From Roseibium aggregatum (GTDB taxonomy: Bacteria; Pseudomonadota; Alphaproteobacteria; Rhizobiales; Stappiaceae): a stretch of DNA of 64,000 nucleotides. Below, one piece after another: positions 26,445 to 34,868 of this stretch. The stretch lies in assembly GCF_017309185.1 (NCBI RefSeq), contig NZ_JAEKJZ010000009.1, positions 62,001-126,000 of the forward strand, written 5' to 3'. Every line of letters begins with the position of its first letter. The stretch's first letter is position 1. The notes beneath the pieces are model-generated. The model ran no database searches. It was not told the DNA's origin and was given only the letters and a program-made list of their open reading frames with translations. Position numbers and translations under genes: made by a program.

Positions 26445-28658
26445 TCAGTTCAGACGGCTTGCCGGGCCGAGGTCGATAAGCTGGGTTTCGCCGGGCGCAT
26501 CGTCGACACCGTCATTGTCGGTGATCAGGATCAGGCGTCCGCCGGGCGTAACCGTCAGCCCTTCGGGTTTGTCCAGAACCCAGCCCTTGCTTTTCGCCAT
26601 CGCCGGCAGGATGTCCATCGCGAAGTGCTTTTCGAGCACCGGCAGCGTCTCACCATAAGCGGCCGGAGTGACACCTTTCAGGGAAACCGTCGTGATCTGC
26701 TTGATCGCGGCGTCTTCACCACCCTTGTTGTCACGTTCCAGGATCGCGAAAGCGCCGTCGCCGAGAGAGACGATCTCGGACAGGCCAACCCAGCCGCCGG
26801 CCGCACTTTTCGGTGCGTCGAGCGGGTAGTGCACGAAGCCCCAGGACTTGTCCGCGGGGGTATAAATGGCGATCTTGGTCATGCCCTTGGGATCGTCTTT
26901 CCATTCGCGCTGAACGGCAACGGCGACCCGCGTCTGACCGTCCATTTCGAACTCGGCGACACCCTCGAAGGAGTAGCGGTCGGACTGATCGATCAGGGCC
27001 TGCGGCAAGGTGATCTCTTGCTCGACGGTGCCGTCCTTGCCAACCTTCAGGAGAAGGTGTTGCAGGTCTTTTTCCAGGTTGCCTTCGGATGCCAGCCAGA
27101 AGCCGCCATCCCTGGCGACGGAAATGCCTTCCAGATCCAGCTTCGCCTGTTTGCCGCCTTGAACGGTGGCATAGGACACGATCTTCGCCGGCCTGGAGGA
27201 GATGTCCAGGGTATAGATCCGGGCATCGTCATAGAAGCTGTCGCTGACCGCATAGAGCTTGTTTTCGTCTTCCGGGTCGGCGGCCAGGCCGGAGAGTGCG
27301 CCCCAACCGATCGGAGCCTGCTTTTCCTCGTCGATTGCTGAAACGATGGACGGGTAGGACGGGGCCTCGGCGCCGAACTGATAGAGCGAGACATGCGCGC
27401 GCACGCCGTCTTCGTCGACCTCGTTGGCCACCGCGAAGAGATCCCGGCTCGGGATCGCCAGAAGGCCTTCCGGGCCGACATGGGTCGGCAGGAGCTGGAC
27501 GAATTCCGGCGTGCCGCCGGTGTCCTTGTAAACGGCGACGAAGTTGCCGCGTTCGGAGTTGACGAAGATCAGCGTGTCGCCGCCGAAGTCCCCGACCGCC
27601 ACGCCTTCCGGCTCGGTACCTTTCTTGTGAGCGCGCTTGGCCGGATAGTGGCCGTGGGCCATTCCCAGATGCTCCATCTGGTTGCCGCTGTCGAAGAGCA
27701 CGTCGCCCTTCGCGTTCCAGATGGTGAAGCCGCGCGAGCCGCCTTCGTAGTCGCCTTCGTTGGCGGTCACGAAACGCTCGTCGTCGATCCAGGCAACCGC
27801 GTCCGGCTCGCGGCGGACATCGACACTGGAACCGGATGCGTCGCTCATGCGCGCCTTTTTCACCGGAACGTTCTCTGCCGTTGCCGTACCCGCGGAGAAA
27901 TTCGCGACGACCTTGCCGCTCGCCAGATCGACGATGGCGATGTGGTTGTTTTCCTGCAGGGTGACGACGGCCTGGTTTTTAGAGTTGATGGAGACAAATT
28001 CCGGCTCCGGATCGCTCGGGGCGACTTCGGCCAGGCCGGTCATGTCGACGATGCGGACCGCGTCGCAATTGGTCGGCGCGCCGTTATCGTCGAGATCGAA
28101 GATCGCCAGATGGCCCGCAGGCATTTGCGGGATAACCCCGTCGTTTAGCTCTTCGTCACGCTCGTTCTCGATCGCGATGGCGACGAACTTGCCATCCGGA
28201 GAAATCGCAACGCTGTCCGGCTGTCCCTTGGCGTCGCACTCGGCGGTGACTTCATACCCGTTCAGCGAGATCACGGTCATCTTGCCGGACACGTTGATGA
28301 AGTCTTCGCTGGTATTCACACCCGCATAGGCGGCGTAGGCGCCAACGGCAACGGACGTCGGTTCGCCGCCCAGCGCCACGCGGCCTGCCGGCTGAATGTT
28401 CAGCGGATTGGCGGCGTTGACGAACACGATGGCCTCGCCGGGGCTGTCCGTGAAGGCCAGAGTGCGGCCGTCCTTGGACGCGTAGATGATCTCGGCGACG
28501 GTCTCGGTCGCCTTGTCGGCTCCATCCGGCAGGGTCTTGTAGACCGGGTAGGAATTGATACGCTCGAAGAAATCCGCCTGAGCGGACGAGACCGCGCCCA
28601 GTCCAAACAGGACAGCCAGGCCGGCCCCTTTCAAGAAATGCCCGCGAAGTGTCGCCAT
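26445..28658 (-). CDS. Exported esterase-like/phytase-family beta-propeller protein
   Basis: A 737-residue secreted protein. The signal peptide runs from MATLRGHFLKGAGLAVLFG to about VSSAQA. Two propeller-like halves follow. The first has SVAVGAYAAYAG, QPDSVAISPDGKFVAIAIEN and EPDAVAWIDDERFVTANEGD (LVIVD-repeat/choice-of-anchor type). The second, from about residue 450, has the esterase-like-activity-of-phytase pattern GALSGLAADPEDENKLYAVSD, DLEGISVARDGGFWLASEG and ILITDNDG. Phosphatase or phytase activity is a family-based guess. ATG at 28656-28658 with a GGGAG site upstream is preferred over the longer frame to 28700. Confidence 0.83.
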   Translation of the reverse strand: MATLRGHFLKGAGLAVLFGLGAVSSAQADFFERINSYPVYKTLPDGADKATETVAEIIYASKDGRTLAFTDSPGEAIVFVNAANPLNIQPAGRVALGGEPTSVAVGAYAAYAGVNTSEDFINVSGKMTVISLNGYEVTAECDAKGQPDSVAISPDGKFVAIAIENERDEELNDGVIPQMPAGHLAIFDLDDNGAPTNCDAVRIVDMTGLAEVAPSDPEPEFVSINSKNQAVVTLQENNHIAIVDLASGKVVANFSAGTATAENVPVKKARMSDASGSSVDVRREPDAVAWIDDERFVTANEGDYEGGSRGFTIWNAKGDVLFDSGNQMEHLGMAHGHYPAKRAHKKGTEPEGVAVGDFGGDTLIFVNSERGNFVAVYKDTGGTPEFVQLLPTHVGPEGLLAIPSRDLFAVANEVDEDGVRAHVSLYQFGAEAPSYPSIVSAIDEEKQAPIGWGALSGLAADPEDENKLYAVSDSFYDDARIYTLDISSRPAKIVSYATVQGGKQAKLDLEGISVARDGGFWLASEGNLEKDLQHLLLKVGKDGTVEQEITLPQALIDQSDRYSFEGVAEFEMDGQTRVAVAVQREWKDDPKGMTKIAIYTPADKSWGFVHYPLDAPKSAAGGWVGLSEIVSLGDGAFAILERDNKGGEDAAIKQITTVSLKGVTPAAYGETLPVLEKHFAMDILPAMAKSKGWVLDKPEGLTVTPGGRLILITDNDGVDDAPGETQLIDLGPASRLN

Positions 28659-28937
28659 TCCACTAACTCCCTTGTTGCTTAGGGTTTGAGGTGGCGGCAA
28701 ACTAGTTCTCCTGGACTCAAAACAAGTGACGGAATGATGAAGCTTTTTTGACGAGCCGGCGACGGGTGCGCGAGCGTTTCCTCTGGATTCTCGCGGCAGG
28801 CCCGATTGACCGGAACCTCTGCCGCCGCCTCTTGCCAGACACTTCGGGCCGGAGTAAACTGCAAAGTGTACCTGCTGCGTCAGGTGTCTCTTTATCCAGC
28901 TCTTTTGCGCGCTCCCGCGCTTCTACCGGACAAACTC

Positions 28938-30137
28938 ATGCAAATCGGATTTGCCCGCTCCGCCATCGTGCTGGGGCTTTTAGCCGTTGTCGGTCCGTTT
29001 GCGATCGATCTTTATCTGCCGGCGATCCCCGAGATCGTGCAGGACCTGAATACGGATGACGCAGGCGCCCATCTCACATTCACGGTCTATTTTCTGGCCT
29101 TTGGCCTGGCTCAGCTCATCTACGGTCCCCTCGCCGACTGGCTGGGTCGCAAGGCTCCCGTGTTCATGGGTCTGGCGGTTTTCATTGCAGGATCGGTCTT
29201 GTGCGCGACCGCCCAGGACATCGCGATGCTTACGACCGGCCGGTTCGTTCAGGCGCTCGGCGCGGCATCGACGATGGTGATCGCCCGTGCCGTGGTGCGC
29301 GACATGCACACCGGCACCGAGGCGACCCGTCTGATGGCGCTGGTCATGCTGGTGATCAGCATTTCCCCCCTGCTGGCGCCGCTTACCGGCAGCGTCATCA
29401 TCAGCTTCGCGAGCTGGCGGATGATTTTTTACGCGCTCGGCCTGATCGCGGTCGCGGCGTTGGCGGTCACGGTCTTCCTCCTTCCGGAGACCCTGCCGCG
29501 CGAAAGCCGCAGCCGGATCGACCTGACCGGGCTTGTCCGCAGCACCATCTACCTGATCCGCGACGCGAAATTCGTCGGCCTGACCCTGATCGCCGGCTTC
29601 TCCCTTGCCAGCTTCTTTGTCTTTATCGCCTCGGCGCCGATGGTTTACATGACGCAGTACCAACTTTCGCCGACCGGTTTCAGCCTCGTTTTCGCGATCG
29701 GCGCCGTCGGCTTTTTCGGAGCCTCTCAGTTCGCGGCACGCCTTGGCCAGAGATACGGCATGGCCAGGGTCGCGTTCTGGGCGGTTTGCGGTTTTGCCGC
29801 GGCGACAAATCTTCTCTTCGGGCTGGTCTTTGCAGGCATCGACCAGTTGCCGGTTCTGATAGCACTTCTTTTCATCGGTAACGCCTTTCTGGGTCTGGTC
29901 ATCGCACCCACGATGGTCATGGCGCTGGAAGCGCACGGCGAACACGCGGGCATGGCCTCCTCGCTGGGAGGAACGCTGCAAATGGTGTCCGGGGGCGTAA
30001 TGATCCTGGTATGCAGCCCGTTTTTCGACAGAACGGCGCTGCCGCTGACCGGCGCAATCGCATCCTGCTCGCTGCTGGCGCTGGTCTTCGCCTTGCTGAC
30101 GATCCGTCCCGCGTCCCCGGAAAAGGCCCCCGCCTGA
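28938..30137 (+). CDS. Bcr/CflA-family multidrug efflux MFS transporter
   Basis: A 399-residue 12-helix transporter. The N terminus has PFAIDLYLPAIPEI, the motif that defines the DHA1 Bcr/CflA group. Motif A is GPLADWLGRKAPVFMG, and RFVQALGAASTMVIARAVVRD lies in helix 4. Such pumps export drugs such as bicyclomycin and chloramphenicol, or small metabolites. The frame is open to 28806, but ATG at 28938 gives the standard N terminus. It is divergent from the phytase-like gene and convergent with arsC. Confidence 0.93.
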   Translation: MQIGFARSAIVLGLLAVVGPFAIDLYLPAIPEIVQDLNTDDAGAHLTFTVYFLAFGLAQLIYGPLADWLGRKAPVFMGLAVFIAGSVLCATAQDIAMLTTGRFVQALGAASTMVIARAVVRDMHTGTEATRLMALVMLVISISPLLAPLTGSVIISFASWRMIFYALGLIAVAALAVTVFLLPETLPRESRSRIDLTGLVRSTIYLIRDAKFVGLTLIAGFSLASFFVFIASAPMVYMTQYQLSPTGFSLVFAIGAVGFFGASQFAARLGQRYGMARVAFWAVCGFAAATNLLFGLVFAGIDQLPVLIALLFIGNAFLGLVIAPTMVMALEAHGEHAGMASSLGGTLQMVSGGVMILVCSPFFDRTALPLTGAIASCSLLALVFALLTIRPASPEKAPA

Positions 30138-30185
30138 AACGAGGTGCAGGCGGAGAACAAGAACCTCGGTCGGCGTGTGCGACCG

Positions 30186-30683
30186 TCAAACGGACGTTCC
30201 GATGTCCTCGAGCTTTTTCTGCAGGGAAACCTTATCCAGCGAGGACATCGGAAGGTTCACGAAGATCGAAATCCGGTTGTTGAGCATCCGGAAGGTATCG
30301 TTGTAAGCAACCTGTTTTTCGCTCTCGTTGCCTTCGACAGCCGCCGGGTCCGGCACACCCCAATGGGCTGACATCGGCTGTCCCGGCCAGACAGGGCAGA
30401 CCTCCTTCGCCGCGTTGTCGCAGACCGTGAACACGAAATCCATTTCCGGCGCGCCGGGCACGGCGAACTCGGCCCAGTCCTTGGACCGGGCATCGTCCGT
30501 GTTGAAGTTCAGTTTGTGCAGCAATTGCAATGCCTCCGGCCGGACGGCGCCCGCGGGATGCGAGCCCGCCGAAAAGGCTTTGAACCGCCCTTGTCCCTCC
30601 CGGTTCAGAATCGCTTCCGCCATGATCGAGCGAGCGGAATTTCCCGTACACAAAAACAGAACGTTGTACTCTTTTTCAGACAT
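30186..30683 (-). CDS. arsC: Arsenate reductase, thioredoxin-coupled type
   Basis: A 165-residue protein of the low-molecular-weight phosphatase fold. The P-loop is CTGNSARS (Cys12, Arg18), followed by the redox pair Cys88 and Cys96 in TVCDNAAKEVC, and DP in WGVPDPA. This is the pattern of the Staphylococcus pI258-type arsenate reductase, which passes a disulfide through three cysteines to thioredoxin. Start ATG at 30681-30683 with AAGGAGA upstream. It lies 20 bases downstream of arsR. No arsenite pump gene is present nearby, so export of the product must rely on a gene elsewhere. Confidence 0.93.
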   Translation of the reverse strand: MSEKEYNVLFLCTGNSARSIMAEAILNREGQGRFKAFSAGSHPAGAVRPEALQLLHKLNFNTDDARSKDWAEFAVPGAPEMDFVFTVCDNAAKEVCPVWPGQPMSAHWGVPDPAAVEGNESEKQVAYNDTFRMLNNRISIFVNLPMSSLDKVSLQKKLEDIGTSV

Positions 30684-30703
30684 CGGTTTCTCCTTGGGTC
30701 TGG

Positions 30704-31036
30704 TTATTTCCGGCAGGTAACCGCTTCAAACACCAGCGCACAGAGTTCGGGATGCCCTCCACAGCAATCAGCCATCAAGAAGGTCAGCAGTTCCCGCGTT
30801 CCGTGCAGATCGGCGAAGTAGCGGATGGATCTTCCTTCGCGTTCGTTGCGGACCAGCCCCGCCTGCAACAGAACCGACAGGTTCGCCGACATGGTGTTCT
30901 GGCGCACGCCCAGCGCCTCCCCGATCTCGCCGGCGTTCATGCCTTCGGGACCGGCACTCAAAAGAAGTCGGAAAACCTCCAGCCGGGTTTTTTGACTGAG
31001 CGCGCTGAAAGCGCTTAATGCCTCATTCATATCCAT
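30704..31036 (-). CDS. arsR: ArsR-family metalloregulator
   Basis: A 110-residue winged-helix repressor: KTRLEVFRLLLSAGPEGM, the recognition helix in VRQNTMSANLSVLLQAGLV, and the wing REGRSIRYFAD. The classical ELCVCDL metal site is absent. A C-terminal cluster CCGGHPELC plus a final Cys is present instead, like ArsR variants that bind As(III) with cysteines near the C terminus. It precedes arsC and its start codon sits inside a long inverted repeat, indicating autoregulation. Confidence 0.93.
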   Translation of the reverse strand: MDMNEALSAFSALSQKTRLEVFRLLLSAGPEGMNAGEIGEALGVRQNTMSANLSVLLQAGLVRNEREGRSIRYFADLHGTRELLTFLMADCCGGHPELCALVFEAVTCRK

Positions 31037-31060
31037 AATTCATGATATATGGATATGAAT
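31025..31060. promoter_or_regulatory. ArsR operator candidate: 12-base perfect inverted repeat
   Basis: ATTCATATCCAT (31025-31036) and ATGGATATGAAT (31049-31060) are perfect inverted copies around the 12-base spacer AATTCATGATAT. The left arm contains the first four codons of arsR (Met-Asp-Met-Asn), so repression would block both transcription and the translation start region. No other gene is close enough on the right to be an obvious second target; the M24 gene starts about 210 bases away. Confidence 0.75.
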
Positions 31061-31268
31061 CCTTTTCACAAGCCTTTTGTTTCACAGCGCATGATGAGGG
31101 TGGCGGTTCAGGCATTTTCATCTCCCCTCTTGCAATTGCCCGCGACTGCTGCTGACCTGACAGTCCACTCCGGATCGGGACAGTCCATGGAAACGCGTGA
31201 AAGCCGACAGAAAGGCAGGGGCCTGCCGGAAAACGCCGCACGGGCGACAGGCCGCGGGAACGCCGGGG

Positions 31269-32411
31269 ATGGATGAGGCGGACTTTCCCGAAGAGGAATT
31301 TGCCACGCGCACCGAAAAGGCACAGCGCGCGATGGCCGCTGCCGGGATGGACGCGCTCTTTTTCACCACGGAACCGGAAGTCCGGTATTTCACCGGGTTC
31401 CGAACGCTCTTCTGGCAGAGCCCGACGCGCCCCTGGTTTCTCGTTGTCCCGGCGTCCGGCAAACCGGTCGCGGTCATCCCGCAAATCGGCGCCCGCCTGA
31501 TGGCCTCGACCTGGATTGACGATATCCGGACCTTCTCCGCGCCGCATCCGGTGGACGACGGCATCGGCCTGCTCGCCGAAGTTCTGGCACCTTACAGCGC
31601 CATCGGCGTGCCCATGGGCCGCGAAAGCGCATTGCGCATGCCGCTCAAGGATTTTCAGTCCTTGCGGGACAGGTTGAGCGGAGCTGAGTTCCTGGACGCC
31701 AGTTCCCTGGTGCAGGGCTTGCGCATGGTGAAGTCGGAAAACGAAATCGCTCAACTGCGAGAGATTTGCCGGATCGGATCGGCCGGCTTTACCCGTGCGC
31801 CGGCCCTCTTTCGGGCCGGCCAACCCTTGAAAGAGGTCTTCCGCGCCTTCCGGATCGAACTGCTGACCCAGGGCGCCGACGACGTGCCCTATCTGGTCGG
31901 CGGTGCCGGCAGGGATGGCTACGGCGACGTCATCTCGCCAGCGACGGATCAAACCCTGCAGCCCGGTGACGTTCTCATGCTCGACACCGGCGCGACCAGA
32001 AACGGCTATTTCTGCGATTTCGATCGCAACTACGCGATTGGCACGGCCAGCGAGCCCGTAAAGCGCGGCCACGCGACACTGGTCGATGCCGTATCCGCCG
32101 CTGCGGCGATTGCCCGGCCCGGCCGGACCTGCGCCGATCTCTACCGGGCCATGGCCGCCGGGATCGGCCAGGCTGAAGGCGACGTCGGCCGGCTGGGCCA
32201 CGGGCTCGGGATGCAGCTTACCGAAGCGCCATCACTCACCGGTTTCGACGAAACCGTCTTGAAGGAAGGCATGGTTCTGACGCTCGAACCGAGCCTGACG
32301 CTTGGCCCGGGCAAGATGATGGTGCATGAGGAAAACATCGTCGTGCGCGACGGCGAGCCGGAGTTCCTGACCAGCCGCGCCGGTCCCGACATCCCCGTCA
32401 TACCCGCCTGA
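31269..32411 (+). CDS. M24-family peptidase/hydrolase (Xaa-Pro dipeptidase or ectoine hydrolase-like)
   Basis: A pita-bread metalloenzyme. The N-terminal creatinase-like domain (1-150) has ALFFTTEPEVRYFTGF. The catalytic domain holds all five metal ligands: Asp in MLDTGA, Asp in CDFDRNY, His in GHGLGMQL, Glu in TLEPSL and Glu in HEENIVV. Members include prolidases, creatinases and ectoine hydrolase (DoeA/EutD). Pairing with an Asp/Glu-racemase-like gene 17 bases downstream recalls the ectoine-use clusters (EutD with EutA), but the other eut genes are not here. ATG at 31269 is preferred to the longer frame from 31197. Confidence 0.87.
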   Translation: MDEADFPEEEFATRTEKAQRAMAAAGMDALFFTTEPEVRYFTGFRTLFWQSPTRPWFLVVPASGKPVAVIPQIGARLMASTWIDDIRTFSAPHPVDDGIGLLAEVLAPYSAIGVPMGRESALRMPLKDFQSLRDRLSGAEFLDASSLVQGLRMVKSENEIAQLREICRIGSAGFTRAPALFRAGQPLKEVFRAFRIELLTQGADDVPYLVGGAGRDGYGDVISPATDQTLQPGDVLMLDTGATRNGYFCDFDRNYAIGTASEPVKRGHATLVDAVSAAAAIARPGRTCADLYRAMAAGIGQAEGDVGRLGHGLGMQLTEAPSLTGFDETVLKEGMVLTLEPSLTLGPGKMMVHEENIVVRDGEPEFLTSRAGPDIPVIPA

Positions 32412-32428
32412 ACGGAAAGGACACCTGC

Positions 32429-33175
32429 GTGAGATTGCCTTTTGACTGCGACACCGGCCCCGGTTCGACGGCGGCATTCGGCCTGATCGTGCTCTCAACG
32501 GACGAGACGGTCGAAGATGAGCTCCGGCCCGTTTTCAGCGGGGACGGTGTTTCGCTCCTCCACACCAGGATCGAAAGCGCGCCGGAGGTGACATACGAAA
32601 AACTGATGCAGATGAAGGCGCGGCTGACCCAGTCGGCAGGGCTGCTGCCCGGCAACGGATCCATGGACGTTATCGGCTACGCCTGCACCTCCGGCTCGAC
32701 GGTGATCGGATCGGACCAGGTCGCGGCGGCCGTTCGCGAAGCCCACCCGAAAGCCGCCGTGACCAATCCGGCCATGGCCGTCGTGGCGGCGCTCCGGCAT
32801 CTGAACGTCTCCCGGATCGGTCTCGTCTCGCCCTATGTGGAGGAAGTCTCCGACGCGCTGTGCGGCCTGTTGCGAACGGAAGGCATTACGCCGGTGACCG
32901 TCGGCTCTTTCGGCCAGGCCGAGGAAACGGTGGTCGCGCGGATTTCGCTTCGCTCCGTCGAGGCGGCCATTTGCGAAATCGGCAGCGACCCGGCCATTGA
33001 GGCCGTGTTTGCCTCCTGCACCAATCTTCACGCCCTTGCCGTCATCGAGGCATGCGAGAAAAGACTGGGCAAACCGGTCATCAGTTCGAACCTGGCGCTC
33101 GCCTGGCATATGTTGACGCTCGCCGGATGCCCCACCGAAGGACGCGGCCCCGGCCGGCTTTTCAACGGCACTTGA
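32429..33175 (+). CDS. Asp/Glu racemase-superfamily protein (maleate isomerase/EutA-like)
   Basis: The 248-residue protein has the two-domain fold of the Asp/Glu racemase superfamily with one active-site Cys per half: YACTSGSTVIG and FASCTNLHA. That pattern is characteristic of maleate cis-trans isomerases and arylmalonate decarboxylase relatives. Homologues called EutA sit in ectoine utilisation clusters, and the gene follows an M24 hydrolase that would fit. The substrate is uncertain. The start is a GTG at 32429, 17 bases after the previous stop. Confidence 0.85.
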   Translation: MRLPFDCDTGPGSTAAFGLIVLSTDETVEDELRPVFSGDGVSLLHTRIESAPEVTYEKLMQMKARLTQSAGLLPGNGSMDVIGYACTSGSTVIGSDQVAAAVREAHPKAAVTNPAMAVVAALRHLNVSRIGLVSPYVEEVSDALCGLLRTEGITPVTVGSFGQAEETVVARISLRSVEAAICEIGSDPAIEAVFASCTNLHALAVIEACEKRLGKPVISSNLALAWHMLTLAGCPTEGRGPGRLFNGT

Positions 33176-33294
33176 ATGGCAATCGGCCAACAAGTTGACG
33201 GCCGATGCCGCCAAACCGTCGCTTTCCTTGTTGACTCGGGGAAAATTCCGGGCAAAAACTCCGCCGTCTCAAGTTTTGACGATTGCGAGCCCCG

Positions 33295-33432
33295 ATGAAC
33301 CGGCCGACCGCCGAAAATCTGGATATGAAGTCTGAACCCCTTGCCGGCGCGATGTTCCTGCGCGGCGAGACCCGGACGGCTGCCGCGACCGCATTCAAAC
33401 GCACAACCAAGACCACCAAGACCACCGCCTGA
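33295..33432 (+). CDS. Putative threonine/lysine-rich leader peptide upstream of asd
   Basis: A 45-codon ORF ends in the residues FKRTTKTTKTTA followed by TGA: six Thr and three Lys codons among its last twelve. The run of regulatory codons sits directly before strong hairpins (33443-33510) and 108 bases before asd, whose product feeds lysine, methionine and threonine synthesis. This is the layout of ribosome-mediated attenuation as in the enterobacterial thr leader. Internal ATGs at 33325 and 33352 could be the true start; none has a clear ribosome-binding site. A possible TTGACT -35 box is at 33231. The alternative is a chance ORF over a small ACCAAG-type tandem repeat. Confidence 0.5.
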   Translation: MNRPTAENLDMKSEPLAGAMFLRGETRTAAATAFKRTTKTTKTTA

Positions 33433-33442
33433 CGGTGCCGCT

Positions 33443-33510
33443 CATCCCGCCTCCCCGGGGATGGGAGGCGCCGGGAGCCGGCCATGCCCATAGACCAGGG
33501 CGGCCGGCGC
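33443..33510 (+). promoter_or_regulatory. Mutually exclusive hairpins in the asd leader
   Basis: Hairpin A pairs CATCCC (33443-33448) with GGGATG (33458-33463). Hairpin B pairs CGCCTCCC (33448-33455) with GGGAGGCG (33463-33470), eight perfect GC-rich pairs. The two cannot form together. A third stem pairs GCCGGCC (33477-33483) with GGCCGGC (33502-33508), with inner GCCC/GGGC pairs. An alternative pairs GCGCCGG (33468-33474) with CCGGCGC (33504-33510), competing with both B and the third stem. No T-run follows, so a Rho-independent terminator is not evident. Control could act on translation of asd or through Rho. Confidence 0.5.
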
Positions 33511-33540
33511 AGCGGGGAGACGGACAAGGACAAATCGAAC

Positions 33541-34575
33541 ATGGGTTTCAAAATCGCAATTGCAGGCGCCACCGGCAATGTCGGCCGCGAGATGCTGGAC
33601 ATCCTTGCGGAACGCGGCTTTCCGGCGGACGAAGTCGTGGCCCTTGCCTCCCGCCGCTCCCAGGGCACGGAAGTTTCCTTTGGCGACAGGACGCTGAAGG
33701 TCCAGGCCATGGAGAACTATGACTTCTCCGACACCGACATCTGCCTGATGTCCGCCGGTGGCGACGTTTCCAGGGAATGGTCGCCGAAGATCGGCGCCAA
33801 GGGCTGTGTCGTGATCGACAATTCCTCCGCCTGGCGCTACGACGCCGACGTGCCGCTGATCGTGCCGGAGGTCAATGCGGACGCGATTGTCGGCTTCACC
33901 AAGAAGAACATCATCGCCAATCCGAACTGCTCCACCGCGCAGCTTGTGGTCGCGCTCAAGCCGCTTCACGATCATGCAAAGATCAAGCGCGTGGTCGTCT
34001 CCACCTACCAGTCCGTCTCCGGCGGCGGCAAGGAGGCGATGGAAGAGCTCTTCAACCAGACCCGCGCGGTGTTCGTCAACGACCCCATCGAACCTGAAAA
34101 ATTCACCAAGCGCATCGCCTTCAACGTGATCCCGCATATCGATGCCTTCATGGAAGACGGCTACACCAAGGAAGAATGGAAGGTGCTGGCCGAGACCAAG
34201 AAAATGCTCGACCCGGCGATCAAGGTGACCTGCACCGCCGTCCGCGTTCCCGTCTTCATCGGCCACTCGGAAAGCGTCAACATCGAGTTCGAAAACGAGA
34301 TCACCGCCGAGGAAGCCCGCAACATCCTGCGCGAGGCTCCCGGCTGCCTTGTCATCGACAAGCAGGAAGACGGCGGCTACGTCACGCCTTATGAAAGTGC
34401 CGGCGAGGACGCCACCTACATTTCCCGCATCCGCGAGGACGCCACGATCGAAAACGGGCTCAACATCTGGGTCGTCTCGGACAACCTGCGCAAGGGCGCC
34501 GCGCTCAACACGGTTCAGATCGCGGAAGTTCTGGTCAACCGCGGCCTGATCACGCCGAAAAAGGCCGCTGCCTGA
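33541..34575 (+). CDS. asd: Aspartate-semialdehyde dehydrogenase
   Basis: Asd reduces aspartyl phosphate to aspartate semialdehyde, the shared precursor of lysine (and diaminopimelate for the wall), methionine and threonine. The NADP-binding loop is IAGATGNVGREM, the catalytic Cys130 lies in NPNCST, and the catalytic His is in the VPVFIGHSESV region. The 344-residue length is standard. The frame is open to 33484, but ATG at 33541 gives the proper start, with AAGGAC upstream. Preceded by a candidate Thr/Lys attenuator and followed by an intrinsic terminator. Confidence 0.98.
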   Translation: MGFKIAIAGATGNVGREMLDILAERGFPADEVVALASRRSQGTEVSFGDRTLKVQAMENYDFSDTDICLMSAGGDVSREWSPKIGAKGCVVIDNSSAWRYDADVPLIVPEVNADAIVGFTKKNIIANPNCSTAQLVVALKPLHDHAKIKRVVVSTYQSVSGGGKEAMEELFNQTRAVFVNDPIEPEKFTKRIAFNVIPHIDAFMEDGYTKEEWKVLAETKKMLDPAIKVTCTAVRVPVFIGHSESVNIEFENEITAEEARNILREAPGCLVIDKQEDGGYVTPYESAGEDATYISRIREDATIENGLNIWVVSDNLRKGAALNTVQIAEVLVNRGLITPKKAAA

Positions 34576-34611
34576 GTTCAGCGGCTCCGAATCTTTCCTG
34601 CAAATCTCCTG

Positions 34612-34637
34612 ACGGGCGCCCGAGAGCGCCCGTTTTG
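34612..34637 (+). terminator. Intrinsic terminator after asd
   Basis: ACGGGCGC pairs perfectly with GCGCCCGT around the loop CCGAGA, followed by TTT. It lies 36 bases beyond the asd stop. Confidence 0.9.
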
Positions 34638-34868
34638 CTGTTTGGACGACAACACGACAAAATGATTTATCGCGGCCCAGTGATTTTTACCGAGAGGCAG
34701 GTCGCACCAATTCATCACGAGAAAATTATTTTGATGAAATCAATTACTTACCGAAATTTTCAACCAAAGGAAGCATAACTCAGAAATCTATCTAAGATTG
34801 TTTTTCTTGGGTATTAATTTACTACCTTTGCGTAAAGTGGCCTCAAACCTAACCAATCGGGGCTTGGA

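Noticed and set aside
31049..31276. Plus-strand frame beginning with Met-Asp-Met-Asn
   Set aside because: Its start is merely the mirror arm of the ArsR operator. The rest has no coding character.
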